DNA of 7,200 nucleotides from CANDYO01 sp049653745 (GTDB taxonomy: Bacteria; Pseudomonadota; Alphaproteobacteria; Rickettsiales; CANDYO01), in NCBI GenBank assembly GCA_049653745.1, contig JBASGW010000054.1, positions 1 through 7,200 on the forward strand. The letters are read 5' to 3'. Below are positions 1 through 6,097 of this stretch, piece after piece. The first letter of the stretch is position 1. Every line of letters begins with the position of its first letter. Position numbers and translations under genes: made by a program. The notes under the pieces were generated by a model. The model saw only the letters and a list, made by a program, of their open reading frames with translations, searched no databases and was not told where the DNA came from.

Positions 1-1094
1 TTAAGATCGACGTTTAATTTTTGAACATTTTTTTCTTCAAAAATAGCTTCAAGCGCAGATTTTTGGTTGGTTTGAATTGAAGTTAGTGAAAGGGTCTTGT
101 AAAAAGATGCCTTCTTAGATTCGGAGAATTCTTTATTGAGTGGTTCTTGGTTATGTGGGTTTGTAAGGTCATATTGTTGTGATAAAGGTAAAAATCTGGA
201 TATTATATTAAATAATTCTTGATTTTGAAAAACTCGTTGAATAGGAAGTTTTTTTACAAAAAAGGCATTTATTAATTTAATTTCAGCATCATCAAATATA
301 GATTTTATAAAGTCATTTAATATATTAGCCTTAACAGATTCTATTCCTCTTTCTATTTCTTTATTTAACTTTATAGTTTTATCTGAGTTAAATGCAGCTA
401 CATTATAATAATTATTATAAAATAATTTTCCTACATCAGAAGACAATAAAGTTGTAGAATAATGGTTATTTTTGTATATATTAACTAAAGATTTATAATC
501 ATTCTGCCTAAAAGCTTCATTAATAATAAGCATTAAATTTTTTATGCCAAAATATTCTTCATGTTGAATGTAATTTTTAGCTGAGTTTGAAGGAATTATC
601 CCTGCTTTTATAAATATAGTAATTACTGAGTATTTTCCGTTGTCAACAACGTAATAAATAGCGTGGCTTCCGTCGGCTCCTTTATCTAAGAGAGCTTTAA
701 TTGCTGCCGTTGGAGTGTATCTACTGAGTGCAAGTGGGGTGTAGCCAGACACTCCTTTGAATTCTATGTCTATCTCTTTGTTTGTAAGTGAATGAGGTTT
801 GTAGTATTCACTAGAAGCCAGATAAAGAGGAGAGCGTTTATACTCATCGAGAGCTTCTTTGTCGGCCCCTTTGTCTATAAGTGCATTGATTGCTTCTACA
901 GAATTGCTAATGGCGGCTATATGAAGAGGGGTGTGCCCCTGCTCATCTTTTGCATTTTTATCTAGTCCTTTGTCTATAAGTTCATTTAATAATTCTGCTG
1001 CGTTATGCTGTGCAAATAGATGAAGTAAGTTTCCTCCATATTGAGTCTTCAAGTCTATGCCATATTTTTTTATCATTTCATCTAAAGTTGTCAT
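1..1094 (-). CDS. Ankyrin-repeat protein, C-terminus beyond left edge
   Basis: This frame is open from an ATG at 1094 to the left edge (364 full codons, no stop), so the 3' end is missing. Ankyrin repeats, which are protein-binding modules, fill roughly residues 20-168. Repeat 2 is the clearest (residues 53-85, GHTPLHIAA then ALIDKGADK). Repeat 1 (20-50) is also good. The third (about 88-113) is degenerate: it begins SPLYLAS and then runs into about 20 residues without the second helix. A fourth (116-141, GYTPLALS then ALLDKGAD) and a weak fifth (143-168) follow. Residues 170-364 are Asn/Lys/Ile/Tyr-rich, probably helical, and match nothing I know. No signal peptide or membrane segment is visible. 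The start has only a weak GGAAA ribosome site about 9 bases upstream; Met7 is an alternative start. Ankyrin proteins of intracellular bacteria are often secreted effectors, but here that is inference from context. Confidence 0.85.
   Translation of the reverse strand, partial: MTTLDEMIKKYGIDLKTQYGGNLLHLFAQHNAAELLNELIDKGLDKNAKDEQGHTPLHIAAISNSVEAINALIDKGADKEALDEYKRSPLYLASSEYYKPHSLTNKEIDIEFKGVSGYTPLALSRYTPTAAIKALLDKGADGSHAIYYVVDNGKYSVITIFIKAGIIPSNSAKNYIQHEEYFGIKNLMLIINEAFRQNDYKSLVNIYKNNHYSTTLLSSDVGKLFYNNYYNVAAFNSDKTIKLNKEIERGIESVKANILNDFIKSIFDDAEIKLINAFFVKKLPIQRVFQNQELFNIISRFLPLSQQYDLTNPHNQEPLNKEFSESKKASFYKTLSLTSIQTNQKSALEAIFEEKNVQKLNVDL
868..980 (-). repeat. Two 14-bp direct repeats in ankyrin units, 99-bp period
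   Basis: CCTTTGTCTATAAG (plus-strand reading) occurs at 868-881 and again at 967-980. The copies are exactly 99 bp apart, which is 33 codons, the length of one ankyrin unit. They encode the LIDKG part of the repeat. A diverged third version lies near 679-695. The nucleotide-level identity suggests fairly recent unit duplication or gene conversion, though the amino-acid constraint of the repeat also contributes. Confidence 0.7.
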
Positions 1095-1113
1095 AGTAAT
1101 TTTTCCGCTAATG

Positions 1114-1185
1114 ATATAAATATTTGTTAATTAATAATAATTGTAGGCGCGCCAGCTTAGTTACCTAAAGTTAATATAAATATTT
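1114..1185. repeat. 12-bp AT direct repeat flanking GGCGCGCC
   Basis: ATATAAATATTT is found at 1114-1125 and at 1174-1185, 60 bp apart. Between them at 1146-1153 lies the fully GC palindrome GGCGCGCC. The repeat is low complexity, so chance is a real possibility in this AT-rich DNA. The arrangement lies in the 5' leader region of the ankyrin gene. No coding sequence or known site type is recognised here. Confidence 0.35.
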
Positions 1186-1225
1186 ATAAAAGTAAAGAAA
1201 TTAATTAATCCAGTCTAAGGATACA

Positions 1226-1254
1226 ATTAGAATTACTGATGAATTTGAGCTCAA
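1226..1254 (-). promoter_or_regulatory. Weak sigma-70-like promoter candidate for ankyrin gene
   Basis: On the minus strand TTGAGC (1254-1249) and TCTAAT (1231-1226) are separated by 17 bp. They match the -35 consensus at 4 of 6 positions and the -10 consensus at 5 of 6. Transcription would start near 1219, giving a leader of about 125 bases before the ankyrin ATG. AT-rich intergenic DNA gives such matches by chance, so this is only a candidate. Confidence 0.25.
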
Positions 1255-1337
1255 GTATTATATAATATATCTTATCTCTTGGTGTTAGTGATGAAAGATG
1301 TAAGTTATTATTAGATGTGTTTTTTAATAGTAAGAGA

Positions 1338-1370
1338 ATAAAGTTCTAGAAAATAGCTCCAGAACTTTAT
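1338..1370 (-). terminator. Probable terminator after sucD
   Basis: A perfect 10-bp inverted repeat, ATAAAGTTCT (1338-1347) and AGAACTTTAT (1361-1370), encloses a 13-base loop. It starts 17 bases past the sucD stop codon on the minus strand. The stem is AT-rich, and the following bases read TTCTCTT rather than a clean T-run, so it is a modest intrinsic terminator that may act with Rho or serve as a 3'-end stabiliser. Its position at the end of the rho-mdh-sucC-sucD block fits a transcript end. Confidence 0.5.
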
Positions 1371-1387
1371 ATCCTAATTGATAGCAG

Positions 1388-2263
1388 TTATCTCTTTAAA
1401 AATTCTGCCATAGTGCGTCCGATAGTGGCTGGTGATTCTGCCACTGAAAATCCAGCGCTACGCATAGCATCTAATTTTCCTTCAGCAGTTCCTTTGCCAC
1501 CTAAAATAACAGCTCCAGCATGGCCCATTCTTTTGCCTTCTGGTGCGGTTCTTCCAGCGATAAAGCCAACCATTGGTTTTTTATGTTTATTATGTTTAAT
1601 GAATTCTGCTGCCTCTTCTTCAGCTGATCCGCCAATTTCACCAATCATTATAATTGCGTCTGTTTCATCGTCTTTTAAGAATAGTTCTAGAATATCGATA
1701 AAGCTAGTTCCAGCAATTGGATCTCCACCTATTCCAACGCAAGAACTTTGTCCATAACCTTCGGCTGTGATTTGTGCCACTGCTTCATAGGTTAAAGTTC
1801 CTGATTTTGATACAATACCTATTCTACCTTTTTTATGAATATGTCCTGGCATAATTCCAATTTTACATTCATCTGGGGTGATAACTCCAGGGCAGTTAGG
1901 GCCAATTAAACGAGTTTGAGAGCCAATCAATGCACGTTTTACTCTAATCATATCTAATACTGGAATACCTTCAGTAATACATACAACTAGTGGTACTTGT
2001 GCATCTATAGCTTCTAAAATTGAATCTGCTGCAAAAGCTGGTGGCACATAAATAACTGAAGCGTTAGCCCCAGTTCTAGCTATTGCTTCTTCTACGGTAT
2101 TGAATACTGGTAATTCAATATGGGTTTGTCCACCTTTTCCAGGAGTAACTCCGCCAACCATTTTTGTTCCATATTCAATTGCTTGAGTTGAATGGAAAGT
2201 TCCTTGTGCGCCAGTGAAACCTTGGCAGATAACTTTTGTGTTTCTATTAACTAATATTGCCAT
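1388..2263 (-). CDS. sucD: Succinyl-CoA synthetase, alpha subunit
   Basis: The alpha subunit binds CoA and carries the phosphohistidine of succinyl-CoA synthetase (succinyl-CoA + NDP + Pi to succinate + CoA + NTP), a cytosolic TCA-cycle enzyme. The 291-residue length is standard. The N-terminal CoA-binding Rossmann domain shows GFTGAQGTFHS (15-25) and the GGVTPGKGG loop (37-45). GPNCPGVI lies at 121-128, and GIVSKSGTLTYE (149-160) opens the ligase domain. The active-site histidine is H248 in GHAGA. The glutamate-rich stretch GEIGGSAEEEAAEF (208-221) is also typical. The ATG lies 6 bp past the sucC stop. Its ribosome site AGAGGT (2278-2273) is inside the last codons of sucC, 9 bases before the start, which suggests coupled translation of the two subunits. 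All key residues are present, so the gene looks intact. Confidence 0.98.
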   Translation of the reverse strand: MAILVNRNTKVICQGFTGAQGTFHSTQAIEYGTKMVGGVTPGKGGQTHIELPVFNTVEEAIARTGANASVIYVPPAFAADSILEAIDAQVPLVVCITEGIPVLDMIRVKRALIGSQTRLIGPNCPGVITPDECKIGIMPGHIHKKGRIGIVSKSGTLTYEAVAQITAEGYGQSSCVGIGGDPIAGTSFIDILELFLKDDETDAIIMIGEIGGSAEEEAAEFIKHNKHKKPMVGFIAGRTAPEGKRMGHAGAVILGGKGTAEGKLDAMRSAGFSVAESPATIGRTMAEFLKR

Positions 2264-2269
2264 TTTTAT

Positions 2270-3430
2270 TTAACCTCTCACTGCTTTAACAATTTTTTCT
2301 GCGGCATCTGCTAGATCATTTGCTGGAGTGATAGCAAGTCCTGAGTTGCTTAATAATTTTTTGCCCAGTTCAAAGTTAGTTCCCGCTAAACGAACCACTA
2401 ATGGAACCTTTACATCAACTTCTTTAGCTGCAGCAATAATACCTTCAGCAATAACATCGCAACGAGTTATACCACCAAAAATATTGATTAATACCCCTTT
2501 AACACCAGGATCAGAAAAAATAATTCTAAAAGCTTCGGTTACTTTTTCTTTATTAGCGCCGCCGCCAACATCTAAGAAATTTGCAGGTTCAGCGCCATAA
2601 AGTTTAATAATATCCATTGTTGCCATAGCAAGACCTGCGCCATTAACCATGCAGCCAATATCGCCATCCATTTTAACATAGCTGATTTCAGATTTTTGCG
2701 CTCTAAGTTCAAAGGCATCTTCTTCTGATTCATCGCGCATTTCTACTATTTTCTTTTGACGATATAAAGCATTGTCATCAAAGTTGAATTTAGCATCTAA
2801 CGCTATTAAATTTCCTTCTTTAGTTAAAACTAATGGATTAATTTCAAGTTGGCTTGCATCATGATCCATAAAGGCTTTATAAAGACCTAAACACATTTTA
2901 GTGAATTTACCAATTAAATCACCTTGAAGACCAAGTAAGAAAGCTAGTTTTCTACCATGAAAAGCTTGCATGCCAGTTGCTGGGTCAACATTAACTTTAA
3001 AAATTTTCTCTGGTGAGTGATGAGCAATCTCTTCAATTTCTACGCCACCTTCTAAAGATGCCATAAAAGTTACAGTATTTGTGCTGCGATCAATAATTGC
3101 ACCAAGATAGAATTCTTTTTCAATATTTGATCCTTCTTCAACATATACTCTTCTAACAACTTGTCCTGCTGGTCCAGTTTGTGGAGTAACTAAGGTCATT
3201 CCAAAGAAAGATTTAGCAATTGTTTCAGCTTCTTCTTTAGATTTAGCTAATTTCACGCCACCAGCTTTACCTCTTCCGCCAGCATGAATTTGTGCTTTAA
3301 CCACAATCACTGGTGTGGAAATAGAATCTACGGCTGCTTTCACTTCAGCTTCATTTAAAGCTACCGCGCCTTTTGGTACAGGGATATATGACGAAAGAAT
3401 GGTTTTCGCCTGATATTCATGGATATTCAT
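2270..3430 (-). CDS. sucC: Succinyl-CoA synthetase, beta subunit
   Basis: The beta subunit provides the nucleotide-binding ATP-grasp domain and the succinate site; it pairs with SucD. The length of 386 residues is normal for bacteria. The start MNIHEYQAK is characteristic. The nucleotide-binding K45 and the GGRGKAGGVK loop (51-60) are present, as are Mg-binding N198 (INPL) and D212 (LDAKFNF). The C-terminal CoA-ligase domain shows NGAGLAMATMD (263-273), FLDVGGGA (285-292) and the phosphohistidine-facing NIFGGITRCD (316-325). ATP versus GTP preference cannot be read from these motifs. The start is supported by GGAG at 3442-3439, about 8 bases upstream of the ATG. The gene lies 36 bp after mdh and 6 bp before sucD, as expected for one operon. 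Confidence 0.98.
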   Translation of the reverse strand: MNIHEYQAKTILSSYIPVPKGAVALNEAEVKAAVDSISTPVIVVKAQIHAGGRGKAGGVKLAKSKEEAETIAKSFFGMTLVTPQTGPAGQVVRRVYVEEGSNIEKEFYLGAIIDRSTNTVTFMASLEGGVEIEEIAHHSPEKIFKVNVDPATGMQAFHGRKLAFLLGLQGDLIGKFTKMCLGLYKAFMDHDASQLEINPLVLTKEGNLIALDAKFNFDDNALYRQKKIVEMRDESEEDAFELRAQKSEISYVKMDGDIGCMVNGAGLAMATMDIIKLYGAEPANFLDVGGGANKEKVTEAFRIIFSDPGVKGVLINIFGGITRCDVIAEGIIAAAKEVDVKVPLVVRLAGTNFELGKKLLSNSGLAITPANDLADAAEKIVKAVRG

Positions 3431-3466
3431 TAATTAATCTCCAAAATTTATGTTAAATTTAATTAG

Positions 3467-4417
3467 TTATAGCTTGATACTATCTACTAAAACTCTCACT
3501 GCATCAACAGATTTTTTGAATGCTGCAGCTTCTTCTTCATTTAAATCAATCTCAACAATTTTTTCTACTCCATTGGCTCCAATAATTGCTGGAGCTCCAA
3601 CATATAAGTTCTTAACTCCATATTCACCATTTAGATGAACTGCGCAGGGTAAAACTCTCCTTTGGTCTTTTAAGTAGCTTTCTGCCATTTCTATGGCCGA
3701 AGCTGCTGGAGCATAGTAAGCTGAGCCAGTTTTAAGAAGGCCAACAATTTCTGCGCCACCATCACGAGTTCTTTGGATAATTTGTTCAATACGTTCTTTG
3801 GTTGACCAGCCCATTTTAATTAGGTCTGGCACTGGAATTCCAGCCACAGTTGAATAACGAATTAGTGGAACCATGGAATCTCCATGTCCCCCTAAGACAA
3901 ATGCATTTACATCTTTAACTGAAACCTTAAATTCTTCGGCTAAAAAGCAACTAAGCCTTGCTGAATCTAGCACTCCTGCCATGCCAACCACTTGCTTAGG
4001 GCTAAATCCGGTTACTTGTTGCATAACCCAAACCATAGCATCTAATGGATTGGTAATTACAATAACGAATGCATGGGGAGCATAGGCTTTTATTTCTTTG
4101 CCAACAGATTTCATTACTTCAGTATTTACTGAAATTAAGTCATCTCTGCTCATTCCTGGTTTTCTTGGAATGCCTGCGGTAACAATTATCACATCTGAAT
4201 CTTTTAGATTAGAGTAATCATTGCTACCAGAGATGTAAGCGTTTGATCCTTCAATGGCATTGCTTTGTAATATATCCAAAGCTTTGCCTTGAGGAATGCC
4301 TTCAGCGATATCAAATAATATCACGTCACCTAAATCTTTTAGACAAGCTAAATGAGCTAAAGTTCCACCTATATTACCGCTGCCAATTAAAGCAATTTTC
4401 TTTCTTCTGTAATTCAT
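3467..4417 (-). CDS. mdh: Malate dehydrogenase (NAD-dependent, LDH-like type)
   Basis: Mdh oxidises malate to oxaloacetate with NAD+ in the TCA cycle. The 316-residue length fits the LDH-like MDH family usual in alphaproteobacteria. The Rossmann fold opens with GSGNIGG (12-18), and D36 at the end of the second strand favours NAD. The mobile loop has R85 in AGIPRKPGMSRDDL, where arginine rather than glutamine marks malate/oxaloacetate over lactate/pyruvate specificity, followed by R91. ITNPLDAMV (121-129) supplies the conserved N123. The catalytic pair is D151 (GVLDSAR, with R154 binding substrate) and H178 (GGHGDS). A good ribosome site, AAGGGG (4429-4424), lies 6 bases before the ATG. It is followed by sucC, the classic alphaproteobacterial mdh-sucC-sucD order. 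Confidence 0.97.
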   Translation of the reverse strand: MNYRRKKIALIGSGNIGGTLAHLACLKDLGDVILFDIAEGIPQGKALDILQSNAIEGSNAYISGSNDYSNLKDSDVIIVTAGIPRKPGMSRDDLISVNTEVMKSVGKEIKAYAPHAFVIVITNPLDAMVWVMQQVTGFSPKQVVGMAGVLDSARLSCFLAEEFKVSVKDVNAFVLGGHGDSMVPLIRYSTVAGIPVPDLIKMGWSTKERIEQIIQRTRDGGAEIVGLLKTGSAYYAPAASAIEMAESYLKDQRRVLPCAVHLNGEYGVKNLYVGAPAIIGANGVEKIVEIDLNEEEAAAFKKSVDAVRVLVDSIKL

Positions 4418-4429
4418 AAAATACCCCTT

Positions 4430-4473
4430 ATGCTATTATATTAAAAGTTGATATGAAAAGCATACTATAGCAT
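4430..4473 (-). promoter_or_regulatory. Candidate mdh promoter and inverted repeat
   Basis: On the minus strand TGCTATAGT (4472-4464) is an extended -10 element (TGn plus TATAGT) that would start mdh transcription near 4457, about 40 bases before the ATG; no good -35 is visible. A perfect TATAAT also occurs at 4440-4435, but its start point would fall in the ribosome site. A 7-bp inverted repeat, ATGCTAT (4430-4436) and ATAGCAT (4467-4473), spans the same stretch and overlaps the extended -10. It could be an operator or a leader hairpin. No intrinsic terminator with a T-run is seen between rho and mdh, so read-through from rho remains possible. Confidence 0.35.
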
Positions 4474-4487
4474 TTAATGTTTAACAA

Positions 4488-5801
4488 TTAGTTATTCATA
4501 GAATCAAAAAGATCACTATTATTCTTTGATTGTTTCAACTTATCAATTAAGAATTCGGTTGCGTCAATAGTGCCCATTGGGTTAAGAATACGACGCAATA
4601 CCCATCTTTTAGATAAGGTGTTTTTATCAAAGAATAATTCTTCTTTTCTAGTTCCGGATTTAGTAATATCAATTGCTGGGAAAATTCTTTTATCAGAAAT
4701 TTTACGATCAAGAATAATTTCTGAGTTTCCAGTTCCTTTGAATTCTTCAAAGATAACTTCATCCATTCTTGAGCCAGTATCAACTAAAGCTGTGGCTATA
4801 ATAGTTAAAGAGCCGCCATGTTCAATATTACGAGCAGCACCAAAGAAGCGTTTTGGTCTTTGTAGGGCGTTAGAATCAACACCACCAGTTAATACTTTTC
4901 CTGAAGAAGGAACAACAGTATTATAAGCTCTGGCTAAACGAGTGATTGAATCTAATAAAATAACTACGTCATGTTTATGTTCAACTAAGCGTTTTGCTTT
5001 TTCTATAACCATTTCAGCTAATTGCACGTGACGCACTGCTGGTTCATCAAATGTTGAACTTACCACTTCACCTTTAACTGACCTTGCCATGTCGGTCACT
5101 TCTTCAGGACGCTCATCAATGAGCAAAACAATTAAAGTAACTTCTGGATGATTAGCTGTAATTGCGTGAGCAATATTTTGCATTAAAACAGTTTTACCAG
5201 TTCTTGGAGGAGCCACAATCAATGCGCGTTGCCCTTTACCCAATGGGCAGATTAAATCAATAACTCTGGTGCTATAATCTTTGCTGTCAGAATTTTCAAT
5301 TTCTAGTTTTAATCTTTGATCTGGGTATAAAGGAGTTAAATTATCAAATTTAACTCGGTGAGACGCTTTTTCTGGTTTATCAAAATTTATTTCAGTTACT
5401 TTTAATAAAGCAAAATATCTTTCTCCAGATTTTGGTGCTCTAATTTGCCCTTGCACAGTATCCCCGGTATTTAAAGAAAATCTTCTTATTTGACTTGGAG
5501 ATACATAGATATCATCAGGTCCAGCAGCATAATTAGCATCAGAAGATCTTAAGAAACCAAATCCGTCTTGTAAAACTTCAATTACACCTTCACCAACAAT
5601 AATTACACTTTGTTCAACAAGTTTTTTTAGAATTAAAAAGATTATGTCTTGCTTGAGCATCATGCCGGCATTTTCTATGCCGCATTCTTCAGCAAATAAT
5701 CTTAATTCTTCAGGATTTTTACCCTTTAAATCTTTTAAATGAACAACTCTTTGATCAGCTTTTACTTCAGGAATTTCTTCTTTTTCTTCTGTTTCTGTCA
5801 T
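4488..5801 (-). CDS. rho: Transcription termination factor Rho
   Basis: Rho is a hexameric RNA-dependent ATPase/helicase that ends transcription at Rho-dependent sites. The 437-residue protein is close to the usual 420 residues, with a short acidic extension (about residues 1-18). The N-terminal Rho domain lies near 20-65 and the cold-shock-like primary RNA site at about 68-145, with DGFGFLRS (79-86) and DDIYVSPSQIRRF (96-108). The ATPase domain has Walker A APPRTGKT (197-204), catalytic E230 in LLIDERPEEV, Walker B VVILLDS (279-285), the secondary RNA-binding Q loop around LTGGVDSNALQRPKRFFGAARN (304-325), and the arginine finger R366 in GTGNSEIILDR. All are intact. The start is an ATG preceded by an A-rich leader with no clear ribosome site, but the MTETEEKEE beginning and the promoter spacing fit. 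A divergent unknown gene lies upstream. Confidence 0.98.
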   Translation of the reverse strand: MTETEEKEEIPEVKADQRVVHLKDLKGKNPEELRLFAEECGIENAGMMLKQDIIFLILKKLVEQSVIIVGEGVIEVLQDGFGFLRSSDANYAAGPDDIYVSPSQIRRFSLNTGDTVQGQIRAPKSGERYFALLKVTEINFDKPEKASHRVKFDNLTPLYPDQRLKLEIENSDSKDYSTRVIDLICPLGKGQRALIVAPPRTGKTVLMQNIAHAITANHPEVTLIVLLIDERPEEVTDMARSVKGEVVSSTFDEPAVRHVQLAEMVIEKAKRLVEHKHDVVILLDSITRLARAYNTVVPSSGKVLTGGVDSNALQRPKRFFGAARNIEHGGSLTIIATALVDTGSRMDEVIFEEFKGTGNSEIILDRKISDKRIFPAIDITKSGTRKEELFFDKNTLSKRWVLRRILNPMGTIDATEFLIDKLKQSKNNSDLFDSMNN

Positions 5802-5843
5802 ATTTTTTGATTTTTTATTTGAATTAATAAGGAAAACTGCTGG

Positions 5844-5872
5844 AATATATACAAAATAAAAATTTATGCCAA
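5844..5872 (-). promoter_or_regulatory. Sigma-70-type promoter for rho
   Basis: On the minus strand TTGGCA (5872-5867) and TATATT (5849-5844) are separated by exactly 17 bp; each hexamer matches consensus at 5 of 6 positions. Transcription would start near 5837, giving a leader of about 36 bases before the rho ATG at 5801. The leader is A-rich and lacks a clear Shine-Dalgarno sequence. This is the best promoter match in the window. Confidence 0.6.
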
Positions 5873-5898
5873 CAATTTAATTGATTTTTAGTTAATTT

Positions 5899-5924
5899 AA
5901 AAAGAGCCAATTTAGCTTCTTTTT
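5899..5924. terminator. Bidirectional-looking A/T-flanked hairpin
   Basis: AAAAAGA (5899-5905) pairs with TCTTTTT (5918-5924), continued inward by GC (5906-5907) with GC (5915-5916) around one bulged T and a 7-base loop. Both strands read as a short stem ending in a T-run, the form of a weak bidirectional terminator. It lies between the rho promoter and the rightward promoter candidates, so it might insulate the two transcription units. The stem has few GC pairs, so the call is uncertain. Confidence 0.3.
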
Positions 5925-5952
5925 GAGGGAGTAAACTTGTGCATTTAAGCTA

Positions 5953-5981
5953 CTGAGAACGGACAATATCATATTTATAAT
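5953..5981 (+). promoter_or_regulatory. Candidate rightward promoter, distal
   Basis: CTGAGA (5953-5958) and a perfect TATAAT (5976-5981) are 17 bp apart. The -35 matches consensus at 4 of 6 positions. Transcription would start near 5988, about 110 bases before the ATG at 6098, just ahead of the all-AT palindrome at 5995-6016. Chance occurrence is possible in such AT-rich DNA. Confidence 0.35.
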
Positions 5982-5994
5982 AAATCTCAAGGCT

Positions 5995-6016
5995 TTTTTT
6001 AAATTGATTTAAAAAA
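5995..6016. repeat. All-AT 10-bp inverted repeat, 2-base spacer
   Basis: TTTTTTAAAT (5995-6004) and ATTTAAAAAA (6007-6016) are perfect complements around the two bases TG. As RNA the innermost pair would open to give a 4-base loop. It follows a T-run and overlaps the -35 of the proximal rightward promoter candidate. An imperfect stem (TGAGA 5954-5958 with TCTCA 5985-5989) followed by AGGC and seven T bases just upstream could also act as a weak rightward terminator. Confidence 0.4.
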
Positions 6017-6031
6017 CAGGATAATTACAAT
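6004..6031 (+). promoter_or_regulatory. Candidate rightward promoter, proximal
   Basis: TTGATT (6004-6009) and TACAAT (6026-6031) are separated by 16 bp, with 4 of 6 and 5 of 6 consensus matches. Transcription would start near 6038, giving a 60-base leader that contains the hairpin at 6062-6078. This and the distal candidate could both serve the gene at 6098; sequence alone does not decide between them. Confidence 0.35.
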
Positions 6032-6061
6032 TATTAATTGATAATTAGTATGCTTGGTTGC

Positions 6062-6078
6062 ATTCTTATTCTAAGAAT
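6062..6078 (+). promoter_or_regulatory. Small leader hairpin before ribosome site
   Basis: ATTCTTA (6062-6068) and TAAGAAT (6072-6078) form a perfect 7-bp stem with a 3-base TTC loop, ending 4 bases before the likely ribosome site AGG (6083-6085). The ATG at 6098 is 12 bases beyond that AGG, slightly long spacing. The hairpin may stabilise the leader or affect translation; with a single G-C pair in the stem it is weak. Confidence 0.3.
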
Positions 6079-6097
6079 TTATAGGTAGAACAAAATA

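Noticed and set aside
1095..1387. Search for a small gene, tRNA or other RNA gene in the intergenic stretch between the ankyrin gene and sucD
   Set aside because: The only ATG frames are very short (one of seven codons near 1291) and no cloverleaf or known RNA pattern is visible.
1413..1757. Open frame of 114 codons on the plus strand
   Set aside because: It lies wholly inside sucD on the opposite strand, which has full family conservation; the translation is Pro/Ser/Ile-rich as expected of an antisense shadow.
4547..4783. Open frame of 78 codons on the minus strand within rho, and a 118-codon plus-strand frame at 4570-4926
   Set aside because: Both overlap the conserved Rho ATPase domain in other frames and have no ribosome site or family likeness.
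5926..5956. Possible leader peptide: GGGAG-like ribosome site, then GTG and four codons to a TGA
   Set aside because: It is only five codons, needs a GTG start, and lies upstream of the best promoter candidates; chance is the simplest explanation.
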